A DNA stretch of 64,000 nt, from NCBI GenBank assembly GCA_964610045.1, contig CAZSUN010000009.1:1-64000 (forward strand). The letters run 5' to 3'. The translations under genes were made by a program, and so were the position numbers. This stretch comes from JACCYX01 sp964610045. GTDB lineage: Bacteria; Chloroflexota; Chloroflexia; Thermomicrobiales; UBA6265. This document shows, in pieces, positions 43,646 to 52,053 of this stretch (its first letter is position 1; each line of letters opens with the position of its first letter). The notes beneath the pieces were generated by a model that made no database searches, was not told the DNA's origin, and worked only from the letters and a program-made list of their open reading frames with translations.

Positions 43646-44085
43646 CGGTGCTCGTCTCCCTTGTGTTCGGGGTGCTCTTCGCCTGCGGCGTGTACCTGAT
43701 GCTGAAACGCGACTTGATCAGGGTCATCACGGGCGTGATCCTGCTTGGCAACGCGGCCAACCTGTTCATCATGTCGGCTGGACTTAGCCGGGGTGTTGCT
43801 CCCCTGGTATCCGTGGACGGACCGTATGCCGATTCGCTGGTGCAGGCGATGACCCTGACCGCAATCGTCATCAGCTTCGGTGTCGCCACGCTCGTACTGG
43901 CGGTTGTCTACAGGGTATACGACTCCCATCGCTCCGTTGACCTGTCGCGCATTTCCACCGCCGAGGCAACCCAGGCCGACCTGGACGACAGCGTGGATGC
44001 GAACGATCCGGACATGCACCTGGATGCCGGCTCGGCGCCGCTCGACGACGATGCCGAACCGGACAGGGAGGATGGGACGAGATGA
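43642..44085 (+). CDS. mrpC: Na+/H+ antiporter subunit C (MrpC/MnhC, NuoK-like)
   Basis: NuoK-like subunit of 147 residues. Three helices are seen (VSLVFGVLFACGVYLML, VITGVILLGNAANLFIMSAG, LVQAMTLTAIVISFGVATLV), with the NuoK/MrpC signature ALTLTAIVI-like segment after DSLVQAM. Length exceeds the usual 110-115 residues because of an acidic C-terminal tail (LDDSVDANDPDMHLDAGSAP) not typical of the family. It overlaps mrpB and mrpD by four bases each. Confidence 0.93.
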   Translation: MTVLVSLVFGVLFACGVYLMLKRDLIRVITGVILLGNAANLFIMSAGLSRGVAPLVSVDGPYADSLVQAMTLTAIVISFGVATLVLAVVYRVYDSHRSVDLSRISTAEATQADLDDSVDANDPDMHLDAGSAPLDDDAEPDREDGTR

Positions 44086-45452
44086 TCGCACTCCCCCTGG
44101 CCATCCTCTGGTTTGGCGGTCTCCTCATCGCGGTGCTGGACGGCACGCGCCGGCCGATTGGGTACCTGGCCGTGGCCGTCCTCGCGGGGGCGCTCGCCAG
44201 CACGGTCGTCCTGGGTGTTGACGTTCACCAGCACGGCGAGCGGGAAATGCTGGTCGCCGGGTGGGACGCCGGGATCGGCATCGCGCTCCGCATAGACATG
44301 ATGGGAATCGTCTTTGCGGTGACCTCCCAATTCGTCCTGTTGGTTGCGCTCTGGTTCGAAGTCTCGCGCGATGTCAAGGCGAGGATTTTCCCGGCCCTCG
44401 TGCTGTTCATGGGGTTGGGGCTAACCGGGCTGTTCTTCACCGGCGATGCATTCAACTTCTACGTCTTCTTCGAGATCTCGATGGTCGCGGCCTACATCCT
44501 GTCAAGCTACGGGGAGTCCCCGCGCCAGTTGCGGGCATCATTGATCTTCATTGTTGTCAACATCCTGGGGTCGGTGCTCTTCCTGATCGGGATCGCCGCG
44601 ATCTACCACACCACCGGCTACCTCGACATGAGCCTGATATCGTCCCAGATGCCGTTGCTGGACGAGAACCCCGCCATCCTCACGGCGACGATCGTCTTCG
44701 TGGCGTTCAGCACCAAACTGGGCCTTTTCCCGTTCCATTTCTGGTTGCCTGCCGTGTACACGGGCACGCGGCCGGCGGTTGCCGCCATGCTCAGCGGCGC
44801 TCTGGCCAATATCGGTACCTACGGCTTGATCCGGTTTGGAGCGGACATCTTTCCACGAGAACTCCAGGAGGGTGCGCAGGTCCTCGTCTTCCTGGGGGCG
44901 ATCAGCGTTGTCTACGGCGGCATCCAGGCCGTGGCCAGGCATACGCCGAACGAAGTGCTGGCGTACTCCGCAATCGGCCAGGTTGGGTATTTCCTGATCG
45001 CGCTCAGCATTGGCGGCGAGGCAGGGTACCGCGCCGCCATCGTGTTCGCGGTGATCAACTCGCTCAACAAGCTGCTGCTGTTCCTGGCCGTTAGCCTGCG
45101 CGGATGGATCGCCGGCGCGGCGTTCGCGGTTGGCGCGTTCAGTGTGGCCGGAGTGCCGCCAGCCGGTGGATTCTTCGCCAAGATGGCCGTGTTCGACGTC
45201 AGTGTCGATGGCGATCGTCCGTGGATCGTCGCCCTCCTGCTGGTGGGCGGCGCACTTTCGTTCGTCTACATGTTCTACCTGTACCGCGCGCGGTTCTGGG
45301 TCAACCGGCCAGCCGACGAGGCGACAACCAAGGGGGCGCTGACCCTGGTGCTGGTCGTGGCGCTGATCGTGATCGCGGTTGGAATCTACCCCGAGCCGTT
45401 GTTCGCCCTCAGCCAGACCGCGACCGAGTGGCTGCCGGAGCGTGTCCGATGA
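44082..45452 (+). CDS. mrpD: Na+/H+ antiporter subunit D (MrpD/MnhD)
   Basis: Proton-translocating subunit of 456 residues, homologous to NuoM/NuoN. Core motifs are FNFYVFFEISMVAAYILSSY (with the conserved Glu), TKLGLFPFHFWLPAVYTGTR (Lys in the channel) and EVLAYSAIGQVGYFLIALSI. About 13-14 helices are predicted. It is embedded in the mrp operon with four-base overlaps at both ends (ATGA junctions). Confidence 0.95.
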   Translation: MIALPLAILWFGGLLIAVLDGTRRPIGYLAVAVLAGALASTVVLGVDVHQHGEREMLVAGWDAGIGIALRIDMMGIVFAVTSQFVLLVALWFEVSRDVKARIFPALVLFMGLGLTGLFFTGDAFNFYVFFEISMVAAYILSSYGESPRQLRASLIFIVVNILGSVLFLIGIAAIYHTTGYLDMSLISSQMPLLDENPAILTATIVFVAFSTKLGLFPFHFWLPAVYTGTRPAVAAMLSGALANIGTYGLIRFGADIFPRELQEGAQVLVFLGAISVVYGGIQAVARHTPNEVLAYSAIGQVGYFLIALSIGGEAGYRAAIVFAVINSLNKLLLFLAVSLRGWIAGAAFAVGAFSVAGVPPAGGFFAKMAVFDVSVDGDRPWIVALLLVGGALSFVYMFYLYRARFWVNRPADEATTKGALTLVLVVALIVIAVGIYPEPLFALSQTATEWLPERVR

Positions 45453-45979
45453 TGTACATCGCCTTCATCCTGACCGTGCTGACAGCGGTGTTCGCGATGA
45501 CACTGGCGAGCTTCGCCTGGGAGGATCTCGTCACCGGGCTGGTGATGTCCTCGATTCTGGTGTTCGTGTTCCGGCAGTACGTGCTGCCGCAACCGTGGCC
45601 GCAGGGTCGATTCGTCGGCATCGGGATCGTGTTCTTCCCGAAGCTGCTGCTGATGATCCTGGTCGATGTGTTCAAAGGGACCTGGCTGGTGGCGTCGATC
45701 GTGCTTGGGTTGCGACCGCTCAGCCATCCCGGCATCCTGAAAATCCCGATGCGCGATCATAGCGAGACGGGTGTCGCGATCGTGTCGTTCATCCTGACAC
45801 TCTCGCCTGGGTCGTTCCTCGTCGGTTACGACTGGGACGAGCGGGTGATGCTGGTGCACTACGTCGATATCAGCGATCCTGACCAGTTGCGGGCCGATAT
45901 CGAGCGCTACTACTGGCTGTGGGATCGTCAACCCCGGCGGCCATCGCCTGAACCGGTCACCGGGGAGAGGGCTGCCTGA
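45449..45979 (+). CDS. mrpE: Na+/H+ antiporter subunit E (MrpE/MnhE)
   Basis: Subunit of 176 residues. An N-terminal helical hairpin (MYIAFILTVLTAVFAMTLAS) and a third helix (KLLLMILVDVFKGTWLVASI) are followed by a cytoplasmic part with the MrpE signature (ETGVAIVSFILTLSPGSFLV, then a VHYVDISD segment). Two ATGs (45449 and 45452) are in tandem; the first overlaps the mrpD stop. The C-terminus overlaps mrpF by one base. Confidence 0.92.
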   Translation: MMYIAFILTVLTAVFAMTLASFAWEDLVTGLVMSSILVFVFRQYVLPQPWPQGRFVGIGIVFFPKLLLMILVDVFKGTWLVASIVLGLRPLSHPGILKIPMRDHSETGVAIVSFILTLSPGSFLVGYDWDERVMLVHYVDISDPDQLRADIERYYWLWDRQPRRPSPEPVTGERAA

Positions 45980-46245
45980 TGCACGAGATTGTCTACTACG
46001 GCGCGATGATCTGGATGACCGGGTTGCTCTGCGTGTGCATCTGGCTGGTGGTCAGCTCCAGGGCAAGCATCGTGCGCATCCTCTCCCTGGACGCGCTGAC
46101 GCTTGTGCTGGTTTCGTTGCTGATCCTGTACTCGACGACCACCGAAACCTCGTTCTACCTCGACGCGGCGCTCATGCTGGCGCTGGTGTCCTTCATCTCA
46201 TCCGTGGTGGCTGCCCGCTACTGGGGTGAGCGGAAGGTGTTTTAG
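45979..46245 (+). CDS. mrpF: Na+/H+ antiporter subunit F (MrpF/MnhF)
   Basis: Small membrane subunit of 88 residues with three helices (GAMIWMTGLLCVCIWLVVSS, LDALTLVLVSLLILYS, YLDAALMLALVSFISSVVAA) and the MrpF pattern RILSLDALT before the second helix. Its A at 45979 is shared with the mrpE stop. MrpG follows after three bases. Confidence 0.92.
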   Translation: MHEIVYYGAMIWMTGLLCVCIWLVVSSRASIVRILSLDALTLVLVSLLILYSTTTETSFYLDAALMLALVSFISSVVAARYWGERKVF

Positions 46246-46248
46246 CGC

Positions 46249-46602
46249 ATGCAGCCGTACCTTTTCGACATCCTGGTCATTGTCGGGGTTGGGGTGATGA
46301 CCCTCGGCGTGATCGGCATCATCCGGATGCCAGACATCTACACGAAACTTCACGCCGCCAGCAAGTCGGTGTTCCTGGGGGCGATCGCGCTCGCCATCGC
46401 CGGCATGGTGGTGGGCGACCTGGCATCCACGGCGCGACTTGTGTTGATCTGCCTGGGGCTGATCTTTACGACCCCGGTGGCGGCGCACGCGATCGGGCGG
46501 GCCGCGTTCATCCAGCACGAGCAAATGAAAACGGACGGCGCCATCGACGAGAGTGGCAGTTTGCTGCCAGCCGAGTCGCAGCAACCACACTGGCGGGTGT
46601 AG
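46249..46602 (+). CDS. mrpG: Na+/H+ antiporter subunit G (MrpG/MnhG)
   Basis: Last subunit, 117 residues, with the PhaG/MnhG signature LGVIGIIRMPDIYTKLHAAS between the first two of three helices and LGLIFTTPVAAHAIGRAAF in the third. It completes an uninterrupted mrpABCDEFG set. A hairpin follows immediately, and the next gene is convergent. Confidence 0.93.
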   Translation: MQPYLFDILVIVGVGVMTLGVIGIIRMPDIYTKLHAASKSVFLGAIALAIAGMVVGDLASTARLVLICLGLIFTTPVAAHAIGRAAFIQHEQMKTDGAIDESGSLLPAESQQPHWRV

Positions 46603-46636
46603 CGAACCCGCCCGAGGCGCTACGGCCCGGTTCGCT
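46601..46636. terminator. Hairpin between convergent mrpG and glycosyltransferase genes
   Basis: AGCGAACC (46601-46608, over the mrpG stop) pairs with GGTTCGCT (46629-46636, ending at the convergent gene's stop). Only 33 bases separate the two genes, so this is the only place for a shared bidirectional terminator. There is no T-run. Confidence 0.45.
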
Positions 46637-48234
46637 CACGGGGACGGCGCGATCGTTTCGCGATCCTGGTAAATCGGTACGCCGTCGATGGTGGTGACGA
46701 GGTCGTAGTACTGGCCGACCTCTTGCCAGAAGGCGCGGCTACTGTCGGCGAACGGTCCCGGTTGCCGGGTAGCGACAATGAACTGGGGCCGGTTTTCGCT
46801 CTGGATGATGGCGATGAGGTCGGCGTAGGAACTGGGGATGCCGCGCAGTTCCTGGTCGTACAGGTGGCGGTAGGCGGGCGGGCGATCAGCCAGGTAGTAG
46901 ATCGATGCCTGATCGAAGGCGACATAAATCGTCGTGCCGGGGTCGGAGTGTTCGCGCAGCCAGGCGGCAACATCGGCCTGAGCCGCGTACCCGGGGTGGG
47001 AGAACATTTCCTGCGCCATGCGCTCTGGCGTGCGGTACCGGATGACCAGGAACGGATTGAGCAGGAGAGCGACGATCGCGATCGGAAGGACGACCCGCAT
47101 CGCGCGCCCAAGCGTGGGCCAGATCGCGTCGAGCGTGACGGCCATCCAGATCGCCAGCGGCGCCACCAGCTGGATCATGTAGTGTGCCCACCAGTCGCCG
47201 CCGATGCTCGCCCCGAGGGTTGCAGCCATCAGCCACATGATCAGCAACAGCCTGCCGTCCTCCTGCAGGTTCGGACGGGACGCAGGAACTTCAGTCGCTT
47301 CGGGCAGCGGTCGCCGCAGGATCCACCCTGCCAGGCGCCAGCGGTGCTTCAGCACCAGCAGGAGGATGGTCAGGGTGATGAGTGACCCGGCGCGCCACGA
47401 CAGCCGGCCGATCGCGTCGAGGTTGTGCTGGAACCCGACCGTGGCGGCGCTTTGGGCATGCAGGCGGTAGGTGATGGTGGCGTAAACGAAGTCATTCCAG
47501 CCGAGCCACCATCCATGCAGCAGGGATAGCCCGCCGACGATTCCGATTCCGAGCGTCAGCCAGCCACATCGACCGAGACGCCGCCGCCACGAATCACCTC
47601 CGCTGATGATGAGGATGAAGATGATCGCCACCGGCCACATCGTGGCGGCGGACGGCTTGAGCGAGATGGCGATACCGATGAGCACTCCGGTACCGGTCAA
47701 CTGCCAGGCCGGCCAGCCGGTGCGCCCGATCCAGAGAAGCCAGAGCGTGGACAGTGCGGCCGGCAGACCCATGAACATCTCGGCGTTGGCGCTGTACCCT
47801 TCGAGATTGGGGAGTGACGACATGACCGCGAAGAGCACGGCGGCTAGTACAGCCGATCGCGGGGTCGTCCACAGCCGTGTGAATGCCCAGATGGCGAGTG
47901 TGGTCACGGCGATGGCGATCCAGGCAGCGAACCGGATGGCCACTGTTCCGGTCCCGAACAGGTCGAAGATTCCCGCGTAAACGAAAAAGATGCCCTGGGG
48001 CCGGCTGATCCAGAGGTCATCGTAGAGATGGCCCGCGCCTTCGACCCAGCCACGGGTGGCCCAGGCGTATCCACCTTCGTCGGCGAGCATGGGCATCCGG
48101 AAAAAGGGAATGCGGAGGGCGAGGCTGAGCAGCATGGCGCCAGCCAGCCAAACCCACTCGACCGCAGCAATCGGCGAGCGGTCAATGCAACCGGCTGGCG
48201 CATTACGTTGCGGGATGGGCTCGGTTGCGGTCAC
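46636..48234 (-). CDS. Glycosyltransferase family 39-like membrane protein
   Basis: Polytopic membrane protein of 532 residues of the dolichyl-phosphate-mannose protein mannosyltransferase (PMT/ArnT, GT39/83) type. The first periplasmic loop has the acidic catalytic-type segment MLADEGGYAWATRGWVEG, where the DE motif is expected. About ten to eleven helices follow, and the C-terminal soluble part (HPGYAAQADVAAWLREHSDP, then IYYLADRPPAYRHLYD) is typical of the bacterial family. It probably transfers a sugar from a polyprenyl phosphate donor to a protein or glycolipid. Its start overlaps the RskA-domain gene by four bases, so they are co-translated. Confidence 0.85.
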   Translation of the reverse strand: MTATEPIPQRNAPAGCIDRSPIAAVEWVWLAGAMLLSLALRIPFFRMPMLADEGGYAWATRGWVEGAGHLYDDLWISRPQGIFFVYAGIFDLFGTGTVAIRFAAWIAIAVTTLAIWAFTRLWTTPRSAVLAAVLFAVMSSLPNLEGYSANAEMFMGLPAALSTLWLLWIGRTGWPAWQLTGTGVLIGIAISLKPSAATMWPVAIIFILIISGGDSWRRRLGRCGWLTLGIGIVGGLSLLHGWWLGWNDFVYATITYRLHAQSAATVGFQHNLDAIGRLSWRAGSLITLTILLLVLKHRWRLAGWILRRPLPEATEVPASRPNLQEDGRLLLIMWLMAATLGASIGGDWWAHYMIQLVAPLAIWMAVTLDAIWPTLGRAMRVVLPIAIVALLLNPFLVIRYRTPERMAQEMFSHPGYAAQADVAAWLREHSDPGTTIYVAFDQASIYYLADRPPAYRHLYDQELRGIPSSYADLIAIIQSENRPQFIVATRQPGPFADSSRAFWQEVGQYYDLVTTIDGVPIYQDRETIAPSP

Positions 48235-48764
48235 CCGCGCGCGCCGCCGGTTGCGCCTGTAAGGAGAACTGGACCGCTTGGCGCCTCACTTCCAGCCTCG
48301 GGTTCGAGGGTGACCGTCACCTGGGTGAACAACCCGACATCGGCGGGGATCAGTGTGTAGCCGACACCGGTGTCGTCAACCGGGAAGGTTGCGCCAGGCA
48401 ACGGCGCGGCATCCGCCGTGGGGTAGTACCAGACCTGGTAGCTCCGGCCCTCCGGAGCCGGATCGAGATTGGCGACGAAGATAACGCCCGTCCCATCAAG
48501 GGAAAAGAACGCCGTACCGTTCGCGTTCGTGGGAGCGTCGACGGTTGGGAGCAATTGGTAGGCTGTGGCGTTGGCCTGTTGGCGCAGCGTCTCGATTTCT
48601 GTCTGGGCCTCGGTCAGGTCGGACTGCGTCTCGGAAAGTTCGGATCGGAGCGACACGGCCCAGATCAACGTTCCGGCCAATGCCAGGACGAGCAGGCCGA
48701 TTGCCAGCAACCCTCGATCCATCTTCCTCTTGCCGGTCCTTCGATCGGTGTCAGTGGTGCTCAC
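48231..48764 (-). CDS. Membrane-anchored RskA-domain (anti-sigma-K C-terminal-like) protein
   Basis: Protein of 177 residues with a short basic cytoplasmic tail (DRRTGKRKMDRG), one helix (LLAIGLLVLALAGTLIWAVS), a coiled-coil stretch (LSETQSDLTEAQTEIETLRQ) and an extracytoplasmic RskA-type domain (TAFFSLDGTGVIFVANLDPA, RSYQVWYYPTADAAPLPGAT). Unlike RskA it has no room for the N-terminal sigma-binding zinc domain, and no sigma factor gene is adjacent. It may therefore be an orphan sensor or envelope protein. It is co-translated with the GT39-like gene. Confidence 0.78.
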   Translation of the reverse strand: MSTTDTDRRTGKRKMDRGLLAIGLLVLALAGTLIWAVSLRSELSETQSDLTEAQTEIETLRQQANATAYQLLPTVDAPTNANGTAFFSLDGTGVIFVANLDPAPEGRSYQVWYYPTADAAPLPGATFPVDDTGVGYTLIPADVGLFTQVTVTLEPEAGSEAPSGPVLLTGATGGARG

Positions 48765-49068
48765 ACATTTCCCTGCCGATGGCTATGACCCAGTCGTCGA
48801 CGGACGTCGACTGCCGCGCGAGGATTCCGCCGCGAGCTTCACGATATACCACGTATCCTGTATGCTATGTGTGTTCGGACACTCTTGTCATTGAGGGTGT
48901 TCGGGACGATGCCTGCCTGGAGTTCCCCGGTCTCGAGATGCACGCACGGATGGGTCATGTATCCTGTGCGGGCATGAGCATGAGATCGACCGGGATTGGC
49001 GGCCAGAAACGATGGAAACGCACGCCGGCGCACGAACGCCGGACAGGAACACGAGGAGGAGTCGAGGG
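48765..49068. other. Divergent spacer without gene
   Basis: This 304-base spacer separates the RskA-domain gene (minus) and the secreted cupin-like gene (plus). A relatively AT-rich patch with TATACCACGTATCCTGTATG lies near 48843-48862, and GTATCCTGT recurs at 48960. GTGTTCGGACAC near 48871 is a short imperfect palindrome partly repeated (GGTGTTCGGGAC) 25 bases on. Promoters for both genes are probably here, but hexamers cannot be assigned with confidence. Confidence 0.4.
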
Positions 49069-50358
49069 ATGGGATCGACAGGAACTCCCCAGGGGACGAG
49101 CAGGCAGTCCTGGTGGACGTGGCTGGTGATGCTGGTGGTCGCCAGCATGCTCGTCGGTCCGCTGGGTTCGTCCTCCGCATTCGCCCAGGACACCGACGAG
49201 GGCATCCAGACCCCGGATACCGTAGCGCCAGGCACTGGTCTGGATGAGGACGATACGACGCCGGATGCGGTTGACGAGGAGGAAGCGACCACCGAACCAG
49301 AGGACGAACCAACCTCCGAGCCGGAACCCGACGGCGATGCTGGAGCATTTGTGCTTGACGCCACAGGTTCAGGCAGTCCGGCAGTGATCGGACAAGGGTT
49401 GGCATTCCTCACCGGCGACCGCGTGGTATGGCAAGTTCGAGAGGTGGAACCGGAATCGGCGGACGATGCTGCTTCGACATCAGCAACCACTTCGCTGATG
49501 TACCAGGTCGAAGGGTCGACAATCGTCCGAAATGACCTTACCGGCAAGCGGGCGCTGGTGGATCCCGGAGAGGCGTTTTTCCTGTCCGGCGGCGATCCGT
49601 ACACCGTGATGGCGAATACGAGCGACTCGCTCGTATGGTATTTCGAGATCGTGAGCGACTCGAATGTCGACGATGACGCGTTTTACGAGAGTCCGCTGAT
49701 CGAGGACTACGATGAGGGCGTGTTCGATCTCGAACTGATCCGGTACGTGCTCGCTCCTGGCGAAAAGGCCGACATCCCCGAGCATACCGGCCCGGCCCTC
49801 ATCATGTCGCTCGAGGGTGATATCGACATCGAGAGCGGTGGTTTGGGACTGCTGGCCACGGGAGATGGTCAACTCGTCTTCGATCCAGGCACAGTTTCCA
49901 ACAACAGCAACGATCCCGTGGTATACGCAGTCGTTGCCCTGGGTGCCGAGGTCAGCAACGCGTCGGCCGGATCGGTAAGCACGGCGCCAACACCCGAGGC
50001 AACGGATGACGACGCGGCAGCGACCGACGACACGGCCGATACCGAAACGGACGCGACCGACGACAGTGGCACGGATGCCGGGACCGGCAGCAGCGACTAC
50101 CGAACCAGCCTCAACATCACGGCACTCGCCGAACTGTACGTGGTGGTCGTCGTCGACGGTGTAACGGCGTTCGATGGTCCGATTCCGGAAGGCGGCCAGT
50201 CGGGCGCCATCGTTGGAAGCGTGTTCGAGGTCTACACATCATGGGGTGCGATGACTCAGTTCACCAATGCGTGCGGCGAGACCTTCAACATGGGCTACGA
50301 GGAGGGTGAGGTGACCTATTACCTGGAAGCCAACGCCGACTCGTGTCCGCCTGCATAG
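49069..50358 (+). CDS. Secreted or membrane-anchored cupin-like protein with acidic linkers
   Basis: Protein of 429 residues starting at the ATG at 49069 (GAGGAGGAGTCGAGGG before it). A signal peptide is clear (SWWTWLVMLVVASMLVGPLG, ending SAFAQD). A very acidic, Thr/Pro/Glu-rich segment follows to about residue 100. The central part holds a probable cupin pair (YQVEGSTIVRN, GEAFFLSGGDPYTVMANTSD, then a second VLAPGEKADIPEHTGPALIM). A second acidic linker precedes a C-terminal domain with two cysteines. Function is unknown; a surface-exposed, Ca2+- or ligand-binding role is possible but not shown. Confidence 0.7.
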   Translation: MGSTGTPQGTSRQSWWTWLVMLVVASMLVGPLGSSSAFAQDTDEGIQTPDTVAPGTGLDEDDTTPDAVDEEEATTEPEDEPTSEPEPDGDAGAFVLDATGSGSPAVIGQGLAFLTGDRVVWQVREVEPESADDAASTSATTSLMYQVEGSTIVRNDLTGKRALVDPGEAFFLSGGDPYTVMANTSDSLVWYFEIVSDSNVDDDAFYESPLIEDYDEGVFDLELIRYVLAPGEKADIPEHTGPALIMSLEGDIDIESGGLGLLATGDGQLVFDPGTVSNNSNDPVVYAVVALGAEVSNASAGSVSTAPTPEATDDDAAATDDTADTETDATDDSGTDAGTGSSDYRTSLNITALAELYVVVVVDGVTAFDGPIPEGGQSGAIVGSVFEVYTSWGAMTQFTNACGETFNMGYEEGEVTYYLEANADSCPPA

Positions 50359-50472
50359 GCTGTCACTCGGCACCCATCGGGTTTGACGCAGCCGGGATGT
50401 GTTCCATACACTCCACGGACGTGAACCAGTGCCGGATTCACAGGGGATCCATACGGAGGGGAACACGGGCAG

Positions 50473-50913
50473 ATGCGATCGATTCTCGATGAGTTCAAAC
50501 AGTTCCTGCTGAGAGGCAATGTCGTTGACCTGGCAGTGGCGGTGGTCATCGGTGGGGCGTTCGGCGCGGTGGTAACCGCGTTCGTCGACAACCTGGTCAT
50601 GCCACTGATTGCCCTGCTGGGCGGCGAACCGGACTTCACGTCCATCGGTTTCTCGATCAATGGCACCTACTTTGGAGTCGGCTCCTTCCTGACCGCGCTC
50701 GTCTCGTTCGTCATCGTGGCGGCGGTGATCTTCTTCTTTGTGGTCAAGCCGATGAATCTGCTCACCGAGCGGATGGCGAAGGCGCCGACGCCGGATCCGA
50801 CCACCTGGAAGTGCCCGTACTGCTTTTCCGAGGTGACGATTGGGGCGACGCGCTGCCCGCATTGCACCTCCGAGATTCCGGCAGTACCGATCGCAGCCGA
50901 AGCGACGGCCTGA
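50473..50913 (+). CDS. mscL: Large-conductance mechanosensitive channel MscL with C-terminal zinc ribbon
   Basis: Osmotic emergency valve of the cytoplasmic membrane. The MscL signature is in FKQFLLRGNVVDLAVAVVIG and GAFGAVVTAFVDNLVMPLIA, with the second helix at GSFLTALVSFVIVAAVIFFF. After residue 110 the usual cytoplasmic helix is replaced by a zinc ribbon with Cys114, Cys117, Cys128 and Cys131 (KCPYCFSE and TRCPHCTSE). Total length is 146 residues. An intrinsic terminator follows directly, so the gene is probably monocistronic. Confidence 0.94.
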   Translation: MRSILDEFKQFLLRGNVVDLAVAVVIGGAFGAVVTAFVDNLVMPLIALLGGEPDFTSIGFSINGTYFGVGSFLTALVSFVIVAAVIFFFVVKPMNLLTERMAKAPTPDPTTWKCPYCFSEVTIGATRCPHCTSEIPAVPIAAEATA

Positions 50914-50927
50914 CTCAACGAGCAGCA

Positions 50928-50980
50928 ACGGAAACGGAACACCCCCGGATATACCCGAGGGGTGTTCCGTTTCCGTTTTT
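50928..50980 (+). terminator. Rho-independent terminator of mscL
   Basis: ACGGAAACGGAACACCCC (50928-50945) and GGGGTGTTCCGTTTCCGT (50959-50976) pair perfectly over 18 bp with a 13-base loop, followed by TTTT. This is the clearest intrinsic terminator in the window, 14 bases after the mscL stop. Confidence 0.92.
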
Positions 50981-51038
50981 GCCAATTGGGATACTACCGA
51001 TTCCGGATGGATGGCTGGGAAACGTCCCGGTCGCGGCG

Positions 51039-51186
51039 GGTTGTCATTCCGAGGCGACGGTCTCACTTCCCGAGTCTGGGACGGTTCCGCCCCTCGTGTC
51101 GAGGACTCATAGGGGGAGGTATGCCGGATCTGAACACCCTACGACACCGAGACAAGCGCCGCACAGGGGCTACCTACCCCTGTGCG
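51039..51186. repeat. Repeat remnants and hairpin in gene-free spacer 50981-51425
   Basis: Past the mscL terminator no gene is visible until 51426. GTTGTCATTCCGAGGCGACG at 51039 matches the family at 5122 and 34500. CGCACAGGGG-CTACCTA-CCCCTGTGCG (51160-51186) is a perfect 10-bp hairpin whose CACAGGGGTAG half also occurs near 131. These are extragenic repeat pieces; nothing else is seen. Confidence 0.5.
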
Positions 51187-51425
51187 CGTGTTGAAGGGCG
51201 GTCAGGAGGGGTGTCGGTCAGGGGTTGGGATCGAGGAATCTTCTCCGCTCACGATGCGCTTCCCTCGGTTGGGGAAGCGTTGGCAATGGGGGCCCAGGCA
51301 ATGACACGCTCTGCCACGAGCGGGAGTCATCGTTCGGAGTGGGTATCACCATCTGGATCTCGTTGAGGCATCTTGTTGTCGGCGGAGCCGGAACTGGTCG
51401 TTGTCCCTCGAGGCTGACGGTGAGA

Positions 51426-51683
51426 CTAGCAGGCGTTGGCGGCGGGAACCACATCGACGATCGGGGAGAGGTGACCTTCGGCGATGGCAACTTCGACCTG
51501 CTCGGCAAAGGCGCTGATTTCGCGTCCATCGTCTGCCCGCAGCGTGACGTGCAGGAGTCCAAGCTTGTCGGTCACCAGGCGGGCCACGGTCAGGTCGGCG
51601 CTGAGCTGGTCGGAACTCTGGAAGCGCTGGCCAGGTGTGAGGAAGGTGGCGAAACCTGGTCGTACAGTCGAAACGGCTACCAT
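51426..51683 (-). CDS. Small hypothetical protein, 85 residues
   Basis: Not recognised. The reason to accept it is its start: AAGGAG lies eight bases before the ATG at 51683, one of the best ribosome sites in the window. The product is a soluble protein without signal or membrane segment (FQSSDQLSADLTVARLVTDK, LLHVTLRADDGREISAFAEQ), probably an all-beta or alpha/beta small domain. It stands alone, with gene-free spacers of over 300 bases on both sides. Confidence 0.6.
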   Translation of the reverse strand: MVAVSTVRPGFATFLTPGQRFQSSDQLSADLTVARLVTDKLGLLHVTLRADDGREISAFAEQVEVAIAEGHLSPIVDVVPAANAC

Positions 51684-52053
51684 CGATCGAACTCCTTGTC
51701 ATGCCCGCCTCGTTGCGGGTGAAACCAGCCCGTCACGTACGCCTGGAAGCCAGGCGGGTGCCGGGAGCCGGCGGCCTTCAACGGCCGATCAGAATCGCTC
51801 ACACCGCTCAGGGATTCCGAGTGTTTACCAGGACGAACTCGTGAGAGATTTCACATACTAGATACGATGCCCCGGATGTCCTGTCAAGAGGTATGGACGT
51901 ACAGTCCGTGGTTTTGGTTCCCTGGGGGTGTCGTGGAATGCGTTCGGCGGTAGAATTGCCGAGCGAGCAGCGCTCCATCGGGTTCTTCCGCAACATGGAT
52001 GCTGCCAGGCACACCTGCCGCCCTATACCACTGCCTGTTCATATGAGGGAAGC
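51684..52053. other. Gene-free spacer between small protein and ctaB
   Basis: This 370-base spacer has no credible coding frame. It holds a perfect small hairpin CGCCTGG-AAG-CCAGGCG (51740-51756), placed in the leader of the minus-strand small gene, and an AT-richer patch (GAGATTTCACATACTAGATA near 51846) that may hold divergent promoters. No known riboswitch was recognised. Confidence 0.4.

Noticed and set aside
51684..52053. Riboswitch in the spacer before ctaB and the small gene
   Set aside because: Only a short hairpin is present. No conserved core of cobalamin, SAM, glycine or c-di-GMP classes could be matched by eye.
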